Below the pieces are notes generated by a model. It did no database searches. It was given only the letters and a program-made list of their open reading frames with translations, and had not been told where the DNA came from. Shown here piece by piece: positions 1 through 5,814 of a stretch of DNA of 8,300 bases. The DNA is from JBOGDS01 sp050743075 (GTDB taxonomy: Bacteria; Actinomycetota; Actinomycetes; Jiangellales; Jiangellaceae), in assembly GCA_050743075.1 (NCBI GenBank), contig JBOGDS010000122.1, positions 1-8,300 of the forward strand. Direction: 5' to 3'. The stretch's first letter is position 1. Each line of letters starts with the position of its first letter. The translations under genes were made by a program, and so were the position numbers.

Positions 1-222
1 GGCGTAGGCACCGCGGCGTCCGGTCCGCCCGGGCGGTGCGCCGTCACGGTAGGGGCGCTCGTCGCCGACCGCGGCCCACGGGTCGATCGGTGTGGTCCAA
101 CGGGCCGCAGGCTGCTCGGCCACGGCCGCGCCACCCTCGTGCACCGCCCACGGTCCAGGCGGAACCGCCGTGCCCAGCGGCCGCGACCAGCCCGCCATCG
201 AGGACCCATCGTCATGACTCAT
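1..222 (-). CDS. N-terminal part of a fourth sigE-operon gene, probably HtrA-like serine protease (partial)
   Basis: An ATG at 222 is preceded, with an 8-base gap, by a strong Shine-Dalgarno stretch (GGGGGAGGA, 239-231). It opens a frame of 74 codons that runs without a stop off the left edge of the window. The visible residues begin MSHDDGSSMAGW and are rich in Pro, Ala, Gly and Trp, with no membrane segment or protease motif yet. It starts 26 bases after the RseB-like gene, so it should belong to the same operon. In M. tuberculosis the gene after sigE and rseA is htrA, and actinobacterial HtrA proteins have a low-complexity cytoplasmic N-terminus before a single membrane helix, trypsin-like domain and PDZ domain. 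The product name therefore rests on position and composition; the coding call rests on the open frame and the ribosome binding site. Another envelope-stress protein is possible. Confidence 0.68.
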   Translation of the reverse strand, partial: MSHDDGSSMAGWSRPLGTAVPPGPWAVHEGGAAVAEQPAARWTTPIDPWAAVGDERPYRDGAPPGRTGRRGAYA

Positions 223-248
223 CGATGTGATCCTCCCCCGGGCACGGC

Positions 249-1316
249 TCAGTCGAACGGATTCAGCCAGCTCGCGAGGCGCTCGGCCCCTTTGCCCACC
301 CGCGCGAGCAGGCCACGGCTCTGAGGTTCCTCCGGCGGCATGGCGGCGAGGACGGCGTCGAGAGTGTCGGCCGGCGCGTCGGCGACGACCGTGACGACCC
401 AGTCGCCGACCGACCAGGTGAACTGGGCAGGTGGGCCGGAACTGCTGTAGATCACGCCGCCGTCGACCTCGCGCGCTGCGAAGCCGTGCAGCCTGGTCGG
501 GTCGAGCCGGCCAGGCTGCTCGAACACCGACACCGTGACGACGCCGTCGGAGTAGCTGAGCTGTACCGCATCGCCGACGCGCTTCGCCTCGTACAGCACG
601 AGCCCACCGTCAAGGCTGTCCGGACAGCTCCACCCGCTGCCCCGCAGCCTTGCCAGGTCGGCGTGATAGAGCGAGGTACCGGTGAGACGGGTGGCATCGC
701 CGCGCAGGGCTCGAACGGGTGTGGGTGACTCCAACCGGATCTCGACGAAGGCACTCGCCGTGCGCGTCGCGCCGTCCTCGTCGTACACCTCACGCCGCAG
801 CGGCAGCGCGGACTCGCCGTCGAGCCAGAGGCGCGCCGCCGTCGACCCGTCAGGACGACGGGCCTCGACGACGTGGACCGGCCGGCCGGCCACCGATCCG
901 GTGCCGACGACGGCGACGTCGTACGCGCGGGAGAGAAGGGCCAGTGGGCCGCCGCCCCCGGCAAGCCAAGCGGCGCCGCCGCTGTCGTCGAGAGCCGACA
1001 TCGGTTGGGCACCGTGGACCCTTACCTCGGTCCGGCCACCGGCCACGTGGGTCACGTCGACGACCGCGCTCGTCGACGCGCCGTCCAGCGACGACCATGC
1101 CGCGACGTACTGCGTGCCCGAGTACGAAACGATGTCCGGCGCTTCCATGGCCCGGTCGAGCAGGCCCATGGCATACAGCTCGTCGCCATCCTCGTCGGCT
1201 GGGGCCGCGGTGGCGACGGACATGGATCCCACCAGGACCGGCACGGCCAACGCGGGCACCGCCAGCGCAGCCAGGCATGCGGCACCACGGCGGGCAGGAG
1301 CCAGCTGTGCGATCAC
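249..1316 (-). CDS. rseB: RseB-like secreted sigma-E regulatory protein
   Basis: The 355-residue product starts with a signal peptide: basic residues at 9-10, a hydrophobic stretch about 12-33, and a likely cleavage after the Ala-rich stretch near 36-38. The mature part resembles the MucB/RseB fold, which is related to lipoprotein carriers. The N-terminal domain (about 60-200) contains SYSGTQYV and the typical run from VAGRPVHVVEARRPDG to RLWLDGESALPLRREVYD. The C-terminal domain (about 218-327) contains SGWSCP and the YSDGVVTVSVFEQ strand pair. It ends in a short amphipathic helix and the sequence WLNPFD. In proteobacteria RseB binds the extracytoplasmic part of the anti-sigma factor, protects it from proteolysis and responds to envelope damage; the same role here is inferred. 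Translation starts at GTG (1316-1314), overlapping the anti-sigma stop as GTGA, so it is probably translationally coupled. It is not a lipoprotein: Cys14 lies before, not after, the hydrophobic core. Confidence 0.85.
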   Translation of the reverse strand: MIAQLAPARRGAACLAALAVPALAVPVLVGSMSVATAAPADEDGDELYAMGLLDRAMEAPDIVSYSGTQYVAAWSSLDGASTSAVVDVTHVAGGRTEVRVHGAQPMSALDDSGGAAWLAGGGGPLALLSRAYDVAVVGTGSVAGRPVHVVEARRPDGSTAARLWLDGESALPLRREVYDEDGATRTASAFVEIRLESPTPVRALRGDATRLTGTSLYHADLARLRGSGWSCPDSLDGGLVLYEAKRVGDAVQLSYSDGVVTVSVFEQPGRLDPTRLHGFAAREVDGGVIYSSSGPPAQFTWSVGDWVVTVVADAPADTLDAVLAAMPPEEPQSRGLLARVGKGAERLASWLNPFD

Positions 1317-1924
1317 GGGCCGCTACCGGCGACACCGGCCGGTACGAGGACGGCGGCAGGCCCGACGAACGGCAGCGAGCCCGTCGACCGCGCGTGTTCG
1401 ACGGTGAACTGCTCAACCGGCGGGACGATCGTCGCCGGAGCCGAACCCGAAGCCGCCGGGCCTCCCAACGTAGCCAGCACGAGCGTCAACGCACCCGCGG
1501 ACAGGGCTCCCGTGGCGAGCAGGCGCACGCGCTTCGGGTCACGGTTCAGCCGCGGCGCACCCTCCGGCCGCCTGACTCGGCCTGGCCCGGCGATGCCACC
1601 GGGACGGCCGCTGCCGGGCCGGGTGGTGCCGGACCGGGTGTCACGGGCTCGCCATCGCGCTGTGGGCGCCGCTGCGCCGGGAAAGGGCCGCCGCTCCGGG
1701 GGCAGCGGGCCGCCGGGCTCGGCCATCGTGAGCAAGGCCTGCACGAGCTCTGCCGGGGGTGGGACGTCGGGAAGCCGCCGCAGCAGGGACTTCGTCTGCC
1801 GTTCGCGCTCGACCTCGGCGCGGCACTCTGCGCACCCGGCGACATGCGCGAGGGCGCGGTCGCGATCGTCGTGGCCGAGCTGGTCGTCGACCAGAGCGGT
1901 GACCAGGACGCCGAGATGCTTCAC
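1313..1924 (-). CDS. rseA: Membrane-anchored zinc-binding anti-sigma factor (RseA-like)
   Basis: The 203-residue protein has an N-terminal ZAS (zinc-associated anti-sigma) domain with the H-x3-C-x2-C motif at His27, Cys31 and Cys34; His3 is a plausible further ligand. This domain should bind and hold the sigma factor encoded just upstream. A Pro/Gly/Arg-rich linker follows (about 70-130), then one hydrophobic helix (about 134-153) with basic residues on its N-terminal side, which predicts N-in/C-out topology. An extracytoplasmic tail of about 48 residues (PPVEQFTVEHARSTGSLPF within it) ends the protein and is the natural contact point for the RseB-like protein of the next gene. The start is GTG at 1924-1922, overlapping the sigma factor stop as GTGA. 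Its Shine-Dalgarno GGAGGAGG (1936-1929) lies within the last codons of sigE. Release of the sigma factor could be by redox or zinc loss at the ZAS motif, phosphorylation or proteolysis; the sequence alone does not say which. Confidence 0.9.
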   Translation of the reverse strand: MKHLGVLVTALVDDQLGHDDRDRALAHVAGCAECRAEVERERQTKSLLRRLPDVPPPAELVQALLTMAEPGGPLPPERRPFPGAAAPTARWRARDTRSGTTRPGSGRPGGIAGPGRVRRPEGAPRLNRDPKRVRLLATGALSAGALTLVLATLGGPAASGSAPATIVPPVEQFTVEHARSTGSLPFVGPAAVLVPAGVAGSGP

Positions 1925-2541
1925 GGCGCCTCCTCCAAGCCTCGGTGGGCCTCTGCGGGGTCGACGGCGTCCGGCCGCGGAGTCCGGTGCTCAAGCGCCT
2001 CCCGCAGGTGTGCCCGGCCACGGTGGATGCGGCTACGGACGGTTCCCAGCTTGATGTCCAGGGTGGCCGCGATCTCCTCGTACGACAGTCCCTCGATGTC
2101 GCAGAGGACGACGGCGGCGCGGAAATCCGGCGGCAGCGAGTCGAGCGCGGCCTGGATGTCGGCGTCGAGCATCCGGTCGTCGAAGACGCGGTCGGGCGAG
2201 GGCTCGCGCCCGGACAGCCGCTCGGCGGCGTCGTCGGCGAGCGCGTCGAAGCGGATGCGCTTCTTACGGCGGACGCCGTCGAGGAACAGGTTCGTGGTGA
2301 TGCGGTGCAGCCAGCCCTCGAACGTGCCAGGCGAGTAAGACGACAGCGACCGGAACACCCGGACGAAGACGTCCTGGGTCAGGTCCTCGGCGTCGTGGAT
2401 GTTTCCCGTCAACCGGTAAGCAAGCCTGAACACCCGGCCGGAGTGCTCGCGGACGACCTCGTCCCAGGACGGCGGTGTCCAGTCCTCCGGAGCCGGTACG
2501 GGACGCGGCGCCGGTACCTCAGGCACCTGCTCCTCGGCCAC
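1921..2541 (-). CDS. sigE: ECF RNA polymerase sigma factor, SigE type
   Basis: This group IV (ECF) sigma factor has 206 residues from the GTG at 2541. A Pro-rich N-terminal extension (1-25) precedes region 2 (about 27-93), which contains the conserved stretch RLTGNIHDAEDLTQDVFVRV and the -10-recognition segment FEGWLHRITTNLFLDGVRRKKR. Region 4 (about 127-182) contains LPPDFRAAVVLCDIEGLSYEEIA and the helix-turn-helix LDIKLGTVRSRIHRGRAHLR that reads the -35 element. The GTG has a near-ideal Shine-Dalgarno, GGGAGG, 7 bases upstream. An in-frame ATG at 2589 would give 222 residues with a poorer site (GAAGGGA, about 12 bases away). The open frame extends further upstream to 3258, but that part lies antisense to the methyltransferase and is not coding. 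Adjacent genes for a ZAS anti-sigma factor and an RseB-like protein, and a divergent methyltransferase as at mycobacterial sigE, support the SigE assignment. The expected role is directing transcription of envelope-stress genes, probably including its own operon. Confidence 0.93.
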   Translation of the reverse strand: MAEEQVPEVPAPRPVPAPEDWTPPSWDEVVREHSGRVFRLAYRLTGNIHDAEDLTQDVFVRVFRSLSSYSPGTFEGWLHRITTNLFLDGVRRKKRIRFDALADDAAERLSGREPSPDRVFDDRMLDADIQAALDSLPPDFRAAVVLCDIEGLSYEEIAATLDIKLGTVRSRIHRGRAHLREALEHRTPRPDAVDPAEAHRGLEEAP

Positions 2542-2615
2542 CTGGGAACCTCCCTCCCCCGGACGGACGGGCACGAGCACTGCTCTCATCGTGACCCATC
2601 GTCCCTTCAGTGGCC

Positions 2616-2642
2616 AACCGCACGGGCGCACGCGGTGTTCCC
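2616..2642 (-). promoter_or_regulatory. Proximal ECF-type promoter for the sigE operon
   Basis: On the minus strand GGGAACA (2642-2636) is followed by GGTTGG with its GTT at 2618-2616. This gives GGAAC-N18-GTT, the spacing known for SigH/SigR-type promoters and close to SigE-type ones. Transcription would begin near 2609, leaving about 20 bases before the ATG at 2589 or about 68 bases before the favoured GTG at 2541. The match is by eye; the -10 lacks the usual C before GTT. The regulator could be SigE itself or a SigH/SigR homologue. Confidence 0.5.
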
Positions 2643-2663
2643 GCACGCGGTGTTCCCGCACGC
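2628..2663. repeat. 15-bp direct tandem repeat upstream of sigE
   Basis: The unit GCACGCGGTGTTCCC occurs twice in perfect tandem (2628-2642 and 2643-2657), followed by the first 6 bases of a third copy (2658-2663). Each full copy carries, on the minus strand, one GGGAACA that looks like an ECF -35 element. Only the copy at 2642-2637 has a properly spaced GTT downstream. The repeat may be a simple slippage duplication of a -35 region or a pair of binding sites for a regulator. Confidence 0.85.
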
Positions 2664-2674
2664 CCTGACCGGCC

Positions 2675-2702
2675 AACGCCCCGCGACCTGGCGTGGGTTC
2701 CC
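2675..2702 (-). promoter_or_regulatory. Distal ECF-type promoter for the sigE operon
   Basis: On the minus strand GGGAACC (2702-2696) is followed 17 bases later by CGTT (2678-2675), an exact match to the GGGAAY / cGTT form of SigE/SigH-class promoters within the accepted spacing. It lies 60 bases upstream of the proximal candidate, and the bases after both -10 elements read GTTGGCC. Transcription would start near 2669. It lies close to the start region of the divergent methyltransferase gene, so the two divergent transcripts may influence each other. Confidence 0.5.
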
Positions 2703-2723
2703 TCCCGGCGGCCGCGTTGACAC

Positions 2724-2729
2724 TAGGCT
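2724..2729 (+). promoter_or_regulatory. Possible -10 element of the methyltransferase gene
   Basis: TAGGCT resembles an actinobacterial -10 box and lies 34 bases upstream of the proposed ATC start, which would put transcription start near 2736 and leave about 28 bases of leader containing the Shine-Dalgarno. There is no good -35 at normal distance. A perfect TTGACA sits at 2717-2722 but is too close to TAGGCT to act with it, and its own -10 would have to overlap the Shine-Dalgarno region. Assignment is tentative. Confidence 0.3.
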
Positions 2730-2763
2730 GCACTCGACCCGGCATGTTCTCGAGGAGGCCGCC

Positions 2764-3423
2764 ATCACCGCCGCGATCACGACCGAGTCGTGGATCTACG
2801 CCGAGAATTTCCTGGAGGAGGACCAGGCCGTCCTCCGGGCCCGCCAGCGTGGTCGGGAGGTGGGGGCCGTCCCGGTCGGGCCAGGCGGCGGAGCCGCCCT
2901 CCGGATGCTCGCGGCTGCGACGGGTGCCCGCACAGTAGTCGAGATCGGGACCGGCGCCGGGGTGTCGGGGCTTTACCTGCTCGCCGGAATGCGGCCCGAC
3001 GGCGTGCTGACCAGCGTCGACGTCGAGTCCGAGCACCAGCGCCTCGCGCGCGAGGCGTTCACCGAGGTGGGCATCGCCCACAACCGCACCCGCCTGATCA
3101 CCGGTGCCGCCCTGGACGTGCTGCCCCGGCTCACCGACGGTGCGTACGACCTCGTGTTCTGCGACGGTGACAAGGCCGAGTACGACGACTACCTGCAGCA
3201 GGCGATCCGGCTGCTCCGCCCGGGCGGAGTCGTCGCGTTCGACAACGCGCTGTGGCACGACCGGGTCGCCGACCCGGCGCAGCGCGACCCCGACACCGTC
3301 GCGATCCGCGAACTCGGCCGGGCCGTGCGCGACGATGAGCGACTCCTGCCCGCGCTGTTGCCGGTGGGAGACGGCCTGCTAGTCGCCGTCAAGCAGGAGA
3401 CCGCAGCCGCACCGGCGGACTGA
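2764..3423 (+). CDS. Class I SAM-dependent O-methyltransferase (COMT-like, Rv1220c type)
   Basis: The 219-residue protein belongs to the O-methyltransferase 3 / catechol O-methyltransferase-like family, which transfers a methyl group from S-adenosylmethionine to a hydroxyl group, usually with Mg2+. The SAM-binding motif I is VVEIGTGAGVSGLYLL (58-73). The acidic residue closing strand 2 is in SVDVESEHQ (84-91). Likely metal ligands are Asp134 in FCDGDKAEYDDY and Asp160-Asn161 in VVAFDNALWHDRV. No ATG, GTG or TTG occurs in frame between the conserved TTESWIYAE (6-14) and a GTG at 2650, which lies inside the sigE promoter repeat. The best start is therefore ATC at 2764, five bases after a perfect GAGGAGG (2752-2758); CTG at 2728 is the alternative. 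M. tuberculosis Rv1220c is a methyltransferase divergent from sigE, and this gene is probably its counterpart. Its physiological substrate is not known to me. Confidence 0.88.
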   Translation: MTAAITTESWIYAENFLEEDQAVLRARQRGREVGAVPVGPGGGAALRMLAAATGARTVVEIGTGAGVSGLYLLAGMRPDGVLTSVDVESEHQRLAREAFTEVGIAHNRTRLITGAALDVLPRLTDGAYDLVFCDGDKAEYDDYLQQAIRLLRPGGVVAFDNALWHDRVADPAQRDPDTVAIRELGRAVRDDERLLPALLPVGDGLLVAVKQETAAAPAD

Positions 3424-3495
3424 TCAGCGACCGCGCCCCCTGGGCAACCCGAACTCACGCGCTCCAGCACGTCGGACGTTCCCGCCGCCCGACCG

Positions 3496-3516
3496 GCGTT
3501 CGCGGTTTCAGAACGC
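3496..3516. other. Weak hairpin in the convergent intergenic region
   Basis: GCGTTC (3496-3501) and GAACGC (3511-3516) form a 6-bp inverted repeat around a 9-base loop, between the converging methyltransferase gene (ends 3423) and the hypothetical gene (ends 3539). It could help end transcription in either direction, but there is no T-run on either side, so it is not a convincing intrinsic terminator. Nothing else stands out in 3424-3538. Confidence 0.25.
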
Positions 3517-3538
3517 GCCAGCGCACGACCAGCCTGCG

Positions 3539-4147
3539 TCAGCGCCCGGGCAGCCCGCCGTCGAGCGCGCGTAGCGGCACGCCGCGCTCACCCGGGGCCG
3601 GCCGGGACGCCCGCGGCCCGGGGCCGGGCGGCCGCGGCTGCGCATCGACCACCGGCTCCCGCTCCCGGGCAGGCGACGAGCGGCCGCTCTGCTCCCTCTC
3701 GATCAGAGCGTCGATCATCTCGGTCGGCGCCGTGACGGCCATCGCCAGGGCGCGGCCGAGGTCGTCACGGTCGACGTCCTCCTCCGCGGTACGGCGCAGC
3801 CGGTCGGACAGGTCCAGCACCTTGTCCGCGGAGCCGAGCGCCGACCGCGACGCCATCAGGTGCCGTCGCTGCAGCGCGCGGCCGGCGATCATCAGCGCCA
3901 GCGCCTCTGCGGTATCGCTCCAGTCGGCCTGGGGCGCCGGCTCGCCGATGAGCCCGGCGACGCCGATGATCACCCGGTCCGACGCCGCGATCAGCTTCTC
4001 CGCGGTCTCGCTGTCGCTGTCCAGCGCCGCGAGGCGCAGTGCGACACCGGTCACAAGCGCGCTGTCGGCGGCGCTGCGGCGAGGCTGGGAGAGCAGTCGC
4101 ACGGCTCGCGACACGAGCGGGCGAGTGGGCAGCCGGTCCTCCAACAC
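3539..4147 (-). CDS. Uncharacterised helical protein downstream of pruA
   Basis: I do not recognise this 202-residue protein. Residues 1-152 look almost wholly alpha-helical and rich in Ala, Leu, Asp and Arg, with several amphipathic segments, for example around 28-42, 46-66, 79-98 and 104-122. Residues 155-202 are a Pro/Arg/Gly-rich tail that is probably disordered. No signal peptide, clear membrane helix, Cys pair or nucleotide-binding motif is visible. The frame extends upstream to an ATG at 4258, but that would overlap the end of pruA by 73 bases. The GTG at 4147 is preferred because AAGGGGG lies 6 bases upstream. It begins 38 bases after pruA on the same strand and is probably co-transcribed with it. 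In some actinobacteria the gene after pruA encodes proline dehydrogenase; this protein is much shorter and does not resemble it. Codon third positions are GC-rich as in neighbours, which supports it as a real gene. Confidence 0.7.
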   Translation of the reverse strand: MLEDRLPTRPLVSRAVRLLSQPRRSAADSALVTGVALRLAALDSDSETAEKLIAASDRVIIGVAGLIGEPAPQADWSDTAEALALMIAGRALQRRHLMASRSALGSADKVLDLSDRLRRTAEEDVDRDDLGRALAMAVTAPTEMIDALIEREQSGRSSPAREREPVVDAQPRPPGPGPRASRPAPGERGVPLRALDGGLPGR

Positions 4148-4165
4148 GTGGAACCCCCTTGTCTT

Positions 4166-4179
4166 GTCCGTAGCCGGAC
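4166..4179. other. Small perfect hairpin between pruA and the hypothetical gene
   Basis: GTCCG (4166-4170) and CGGAC (4175-4179) form a 5-bp GC-rich stem with a 4-base loop in the 38-base gap after pruA. No T-run follows on the minus strand, so full termination is unlikely. It might mark the 3' end of a processed pruA message or lower expression of the next gene. Confidence 0.3.
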
Positions 4180-4185
4180 CGTTCG

Positions 4186-5814
4186 TCAGGCCATGTGTGG
4201 GTAAGTATGCGTCGTCGGTGGGTCGAGCGTTTCCTTGATGGACCGGGTGCTCGTCCACCGCATCAGGTTCTGGGCTGCGCCGGCCTTGTCGTTGGTGCCG
4301 CTGGCGCGCGCTCCGCCGAACGGCTGCTGGCCGACGACAGCGCCGGTCGGCTTGTCGTTGACGTAGAAGTTTCCGGCGGCGAACCGCAGCTTGTCCGTGG
4401 CCTCGGCGATCGCCGTGCGGTCCTGGGCGATGATCGCGCCGGTCAAGGCGTAGGCCGCGACGCCCTCCATCTGGGTCAGGACCCGGTCGTAGTCGCCGTC
4501 CTCGTAGACGTGGACGCCGAGGATAGGCCCGAAGTACTCGGTGGTGAAGACCTCGTCCTGCGGGTCGGCGCTCGCCAGGACGGTGGGGCGCACGAAGTAG
4601 CCCTCCGAGTCGTCGCAGGAGCCGCCGGCGACGACGGTGACGGCGTCAGCGCCCTTGGCCCGCTCGATCGCCGCGGCGTGCTTGGCGAACGCGCGGTCGT
4701 CGATGACGGCGCCCATGAAGTTGGACAGGTCGGTGACGGGGCCCATGGGCAGGGAGTCGGTGAGCGACGCGAACTCGTCGCGCATGCGATCCCACACGCT
4801 GCGGGGGACGTACGCGCGCGACGCGGCCGAGCACTTCTGCCCCTGGTACTCGAACGCGCCCCGGACCAGCGCCGTGCGCAGCACGTCGACGTCGGCGCTC
4901 GGATGCGCCATGACGAAGTCCTTGCCGCCGGTCTCGCCGACGATTCGGGGGTAGCTGCGGTACCCGGCGATGTTCTCGCCGACCGTGCGCCACAGCAGCT
5001 GGAAGGTCGGCGTCGAGCCGGTGAAGTGGATCCCCGCGAGGTCGGGGTCGGCCAGCGCGACGTCGGAGACCGCGATTCCGTCGCCGGTCAGCATGTTGAT
5101 CACGCCCGGCGGCAGGCCCGCGGCCTCGAGCAGGCGCATCGTGAAGTGGGCCGACAGCTGCTGGGTCGGGCTGGGCTTCCAGATGACGGTATTGCCCATC
5201 AGCGCCGGCGCCGTGGGCAGGTTGCCGCCGATCGCGGTGAAGTTGAACGGCGTGATCGCGTAGACGAAGCCCTCCAGCGGGCGATGGTCGGTGCGGTTCC
5301 AGACGCCGGGGCTGTTGGCCAGCGGCTGCTCCTCCAGCAGCTCGCGGCCGAAGAAGACGTTGAACCGCCAGAAGTCGATCAGCTCGCAGGCGCTGTCGAT
5401 CTCGGCCTGGACGATGGTCTTCGACTGGCCGAGCATCGTCGAGGCGTTCAGGGTCTGCCGCCACGGGCCGGCCAGCAGCTCGGCCGCCTTGAGGAAGACG
5501 GCGGCGCGGTCGTCGAAGGAGAGCGCCCGCCATGCGGGCGCCGCCTCGCGTGCCGCGTCGACGGCGGCCCGGGCGTCGTCCTGGGTGGCGTTGCGCAGGG
5601 TGCCCAGCACGTGGGAGCGGGCATGCGGCTGGACGACGTCGATCTCGTCCCCGCCGCCGAGCTTCTGGTCACCGCCGATCGTGCAGGTGAGCTCGTGCCG
5701 CTCGGTGGCCAACTCGGCGAGGCGCAGCTCGGCCTCGGCACGCTCCGGCGAGCCCGGTGCGTACGTGAGGACCGGTTCGTTGACCGGCATCGGGACCTGC
5801 GTGACAGCGTCCAC
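4186..5814 (-). CDS. pruA: L-glutamate gamma-semialdehyde (1-pyrroline-5-carboxylate) dehydrogenase
   Basis: The 542-residue protein is a full-length aldehyde dehydrogenase of the P5C dehydrogenase group. It oxidises glutamate gamma-semialdehyde to glutamate with NAD+, the second step of proline breakdown and the last step of arginine/ornithine breakdown, in the cytosol. The cofactor-binding part includes ITPFNFTAIGGNLPTAP (187-203), VIWKPSP (210-216) and FTGSTPTF (264-271). The catalytic Glu294 lies in VGETGGKDF and the nucleophile Cys328 in YQGQKCSAASRAYVP; their 34-residue spacing is normal. The C-terminal substrate and oligomerisation motifs FFG-type GPILGVHVYED (429-439), FYVNDKPTGAVVGQQPFGG (483-501) and SGTNDKAG (505-512) are present. 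GTG at 5814 is chosen because AGGAG lies 5 bases upstream and NEPVLTYAPGSPER, typical of the family N-terminus, follows; the longer frame to 5859 adds 15 unlikely residues. It has no proline dehydrogenase domain, so it is not a PutA fusion. Confidence 0.96.
   Translation of the reverse strand: MDAVTQVPMPVNEPVLTYAPGSPERAEAELRLAELATERHELTCTIGGDQKLGGGDEIDVVQPHARSHVLGTLRNATQDDARAAVDAAREAAPAWRALSFDDRAAVFLKAAELLAGPWRQTLNASTMLGQSKTIVQAEIDSACELIDFWRFNVFFGRELLEEQPLANSPGVWNRTDHRPLEGFVYAITPFNFTAIGGNLPTAPALMGNTVIWKPSPTQQLSAHFTMRLLEAAGLPPGVINMLTGDGIAVSDVALADPDLAGIHFTGSTPTFQLLWRTVGENIAGYRSYPRIVGETGGKDFVMAHPSADVDVLRTALVRGAFEYQGQKCSAASRAYVPRSVWDRMRDEFASLTDSLPMGPVTDLSNFMGAVIDDRAFAKHAAAIERAKGADAVTVVAGGSCDDSEGYFVRPTVLASADPQDEVFTTEYFGPILGVHVYEDGDYDRVLTQMEGVAAYALTGAIIAQDRTAIAEATDKLRFAAGNFYVNDKPTGAVVGQQPFGGARASGTNDKAGAAQNLMRWTSTRSIKETLDPPTTHTYPHMA

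Noticed and set aside
719..2338. A 539-codon plus-strand open frame across the anti-sigma and RseB-like genes
   Set aside because: It is antisense to three well-supported genes, is dominated by Arg, Pro and Ser, has no recognisable motif and no good ribosome binding site. Long antisense frames are expected at this GC content.
2717..2748. TTGACA at 2717-2722 as a housekeeping -35 for the methyltransferase gene
   Set aside because: Only poor -10 candidates (such as CATGTT with a 20-base spacer) follow, and they would place the transcript start on the Shine-Dalgarno sequence.
1945..2763. Extension of the methyltransferase frame upstream to 1945, suggesting a large fusion
   Set aside because: The upstream part is antisense to sigE and shows no protein family signature; the conserved methyltransferase sequence begins just after 2764.
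2542..3258. Extension of the sigma factor frame upstream to 3258, giving 445 residues
   Set aside because: The extra residues are antisense to the methyltransferase and pass through the promoters and tandem repeat; the GTG at 2541 has a strong ribosome binding site.
4148..4258. ATG start at 4258 for the hypothetical gene after pruA
   Set aside because: It would overlap the pruA C-terminus by 73 bases and lacks a Shine-Dalgarno, while the GTG at 4147 has one at good spacing.
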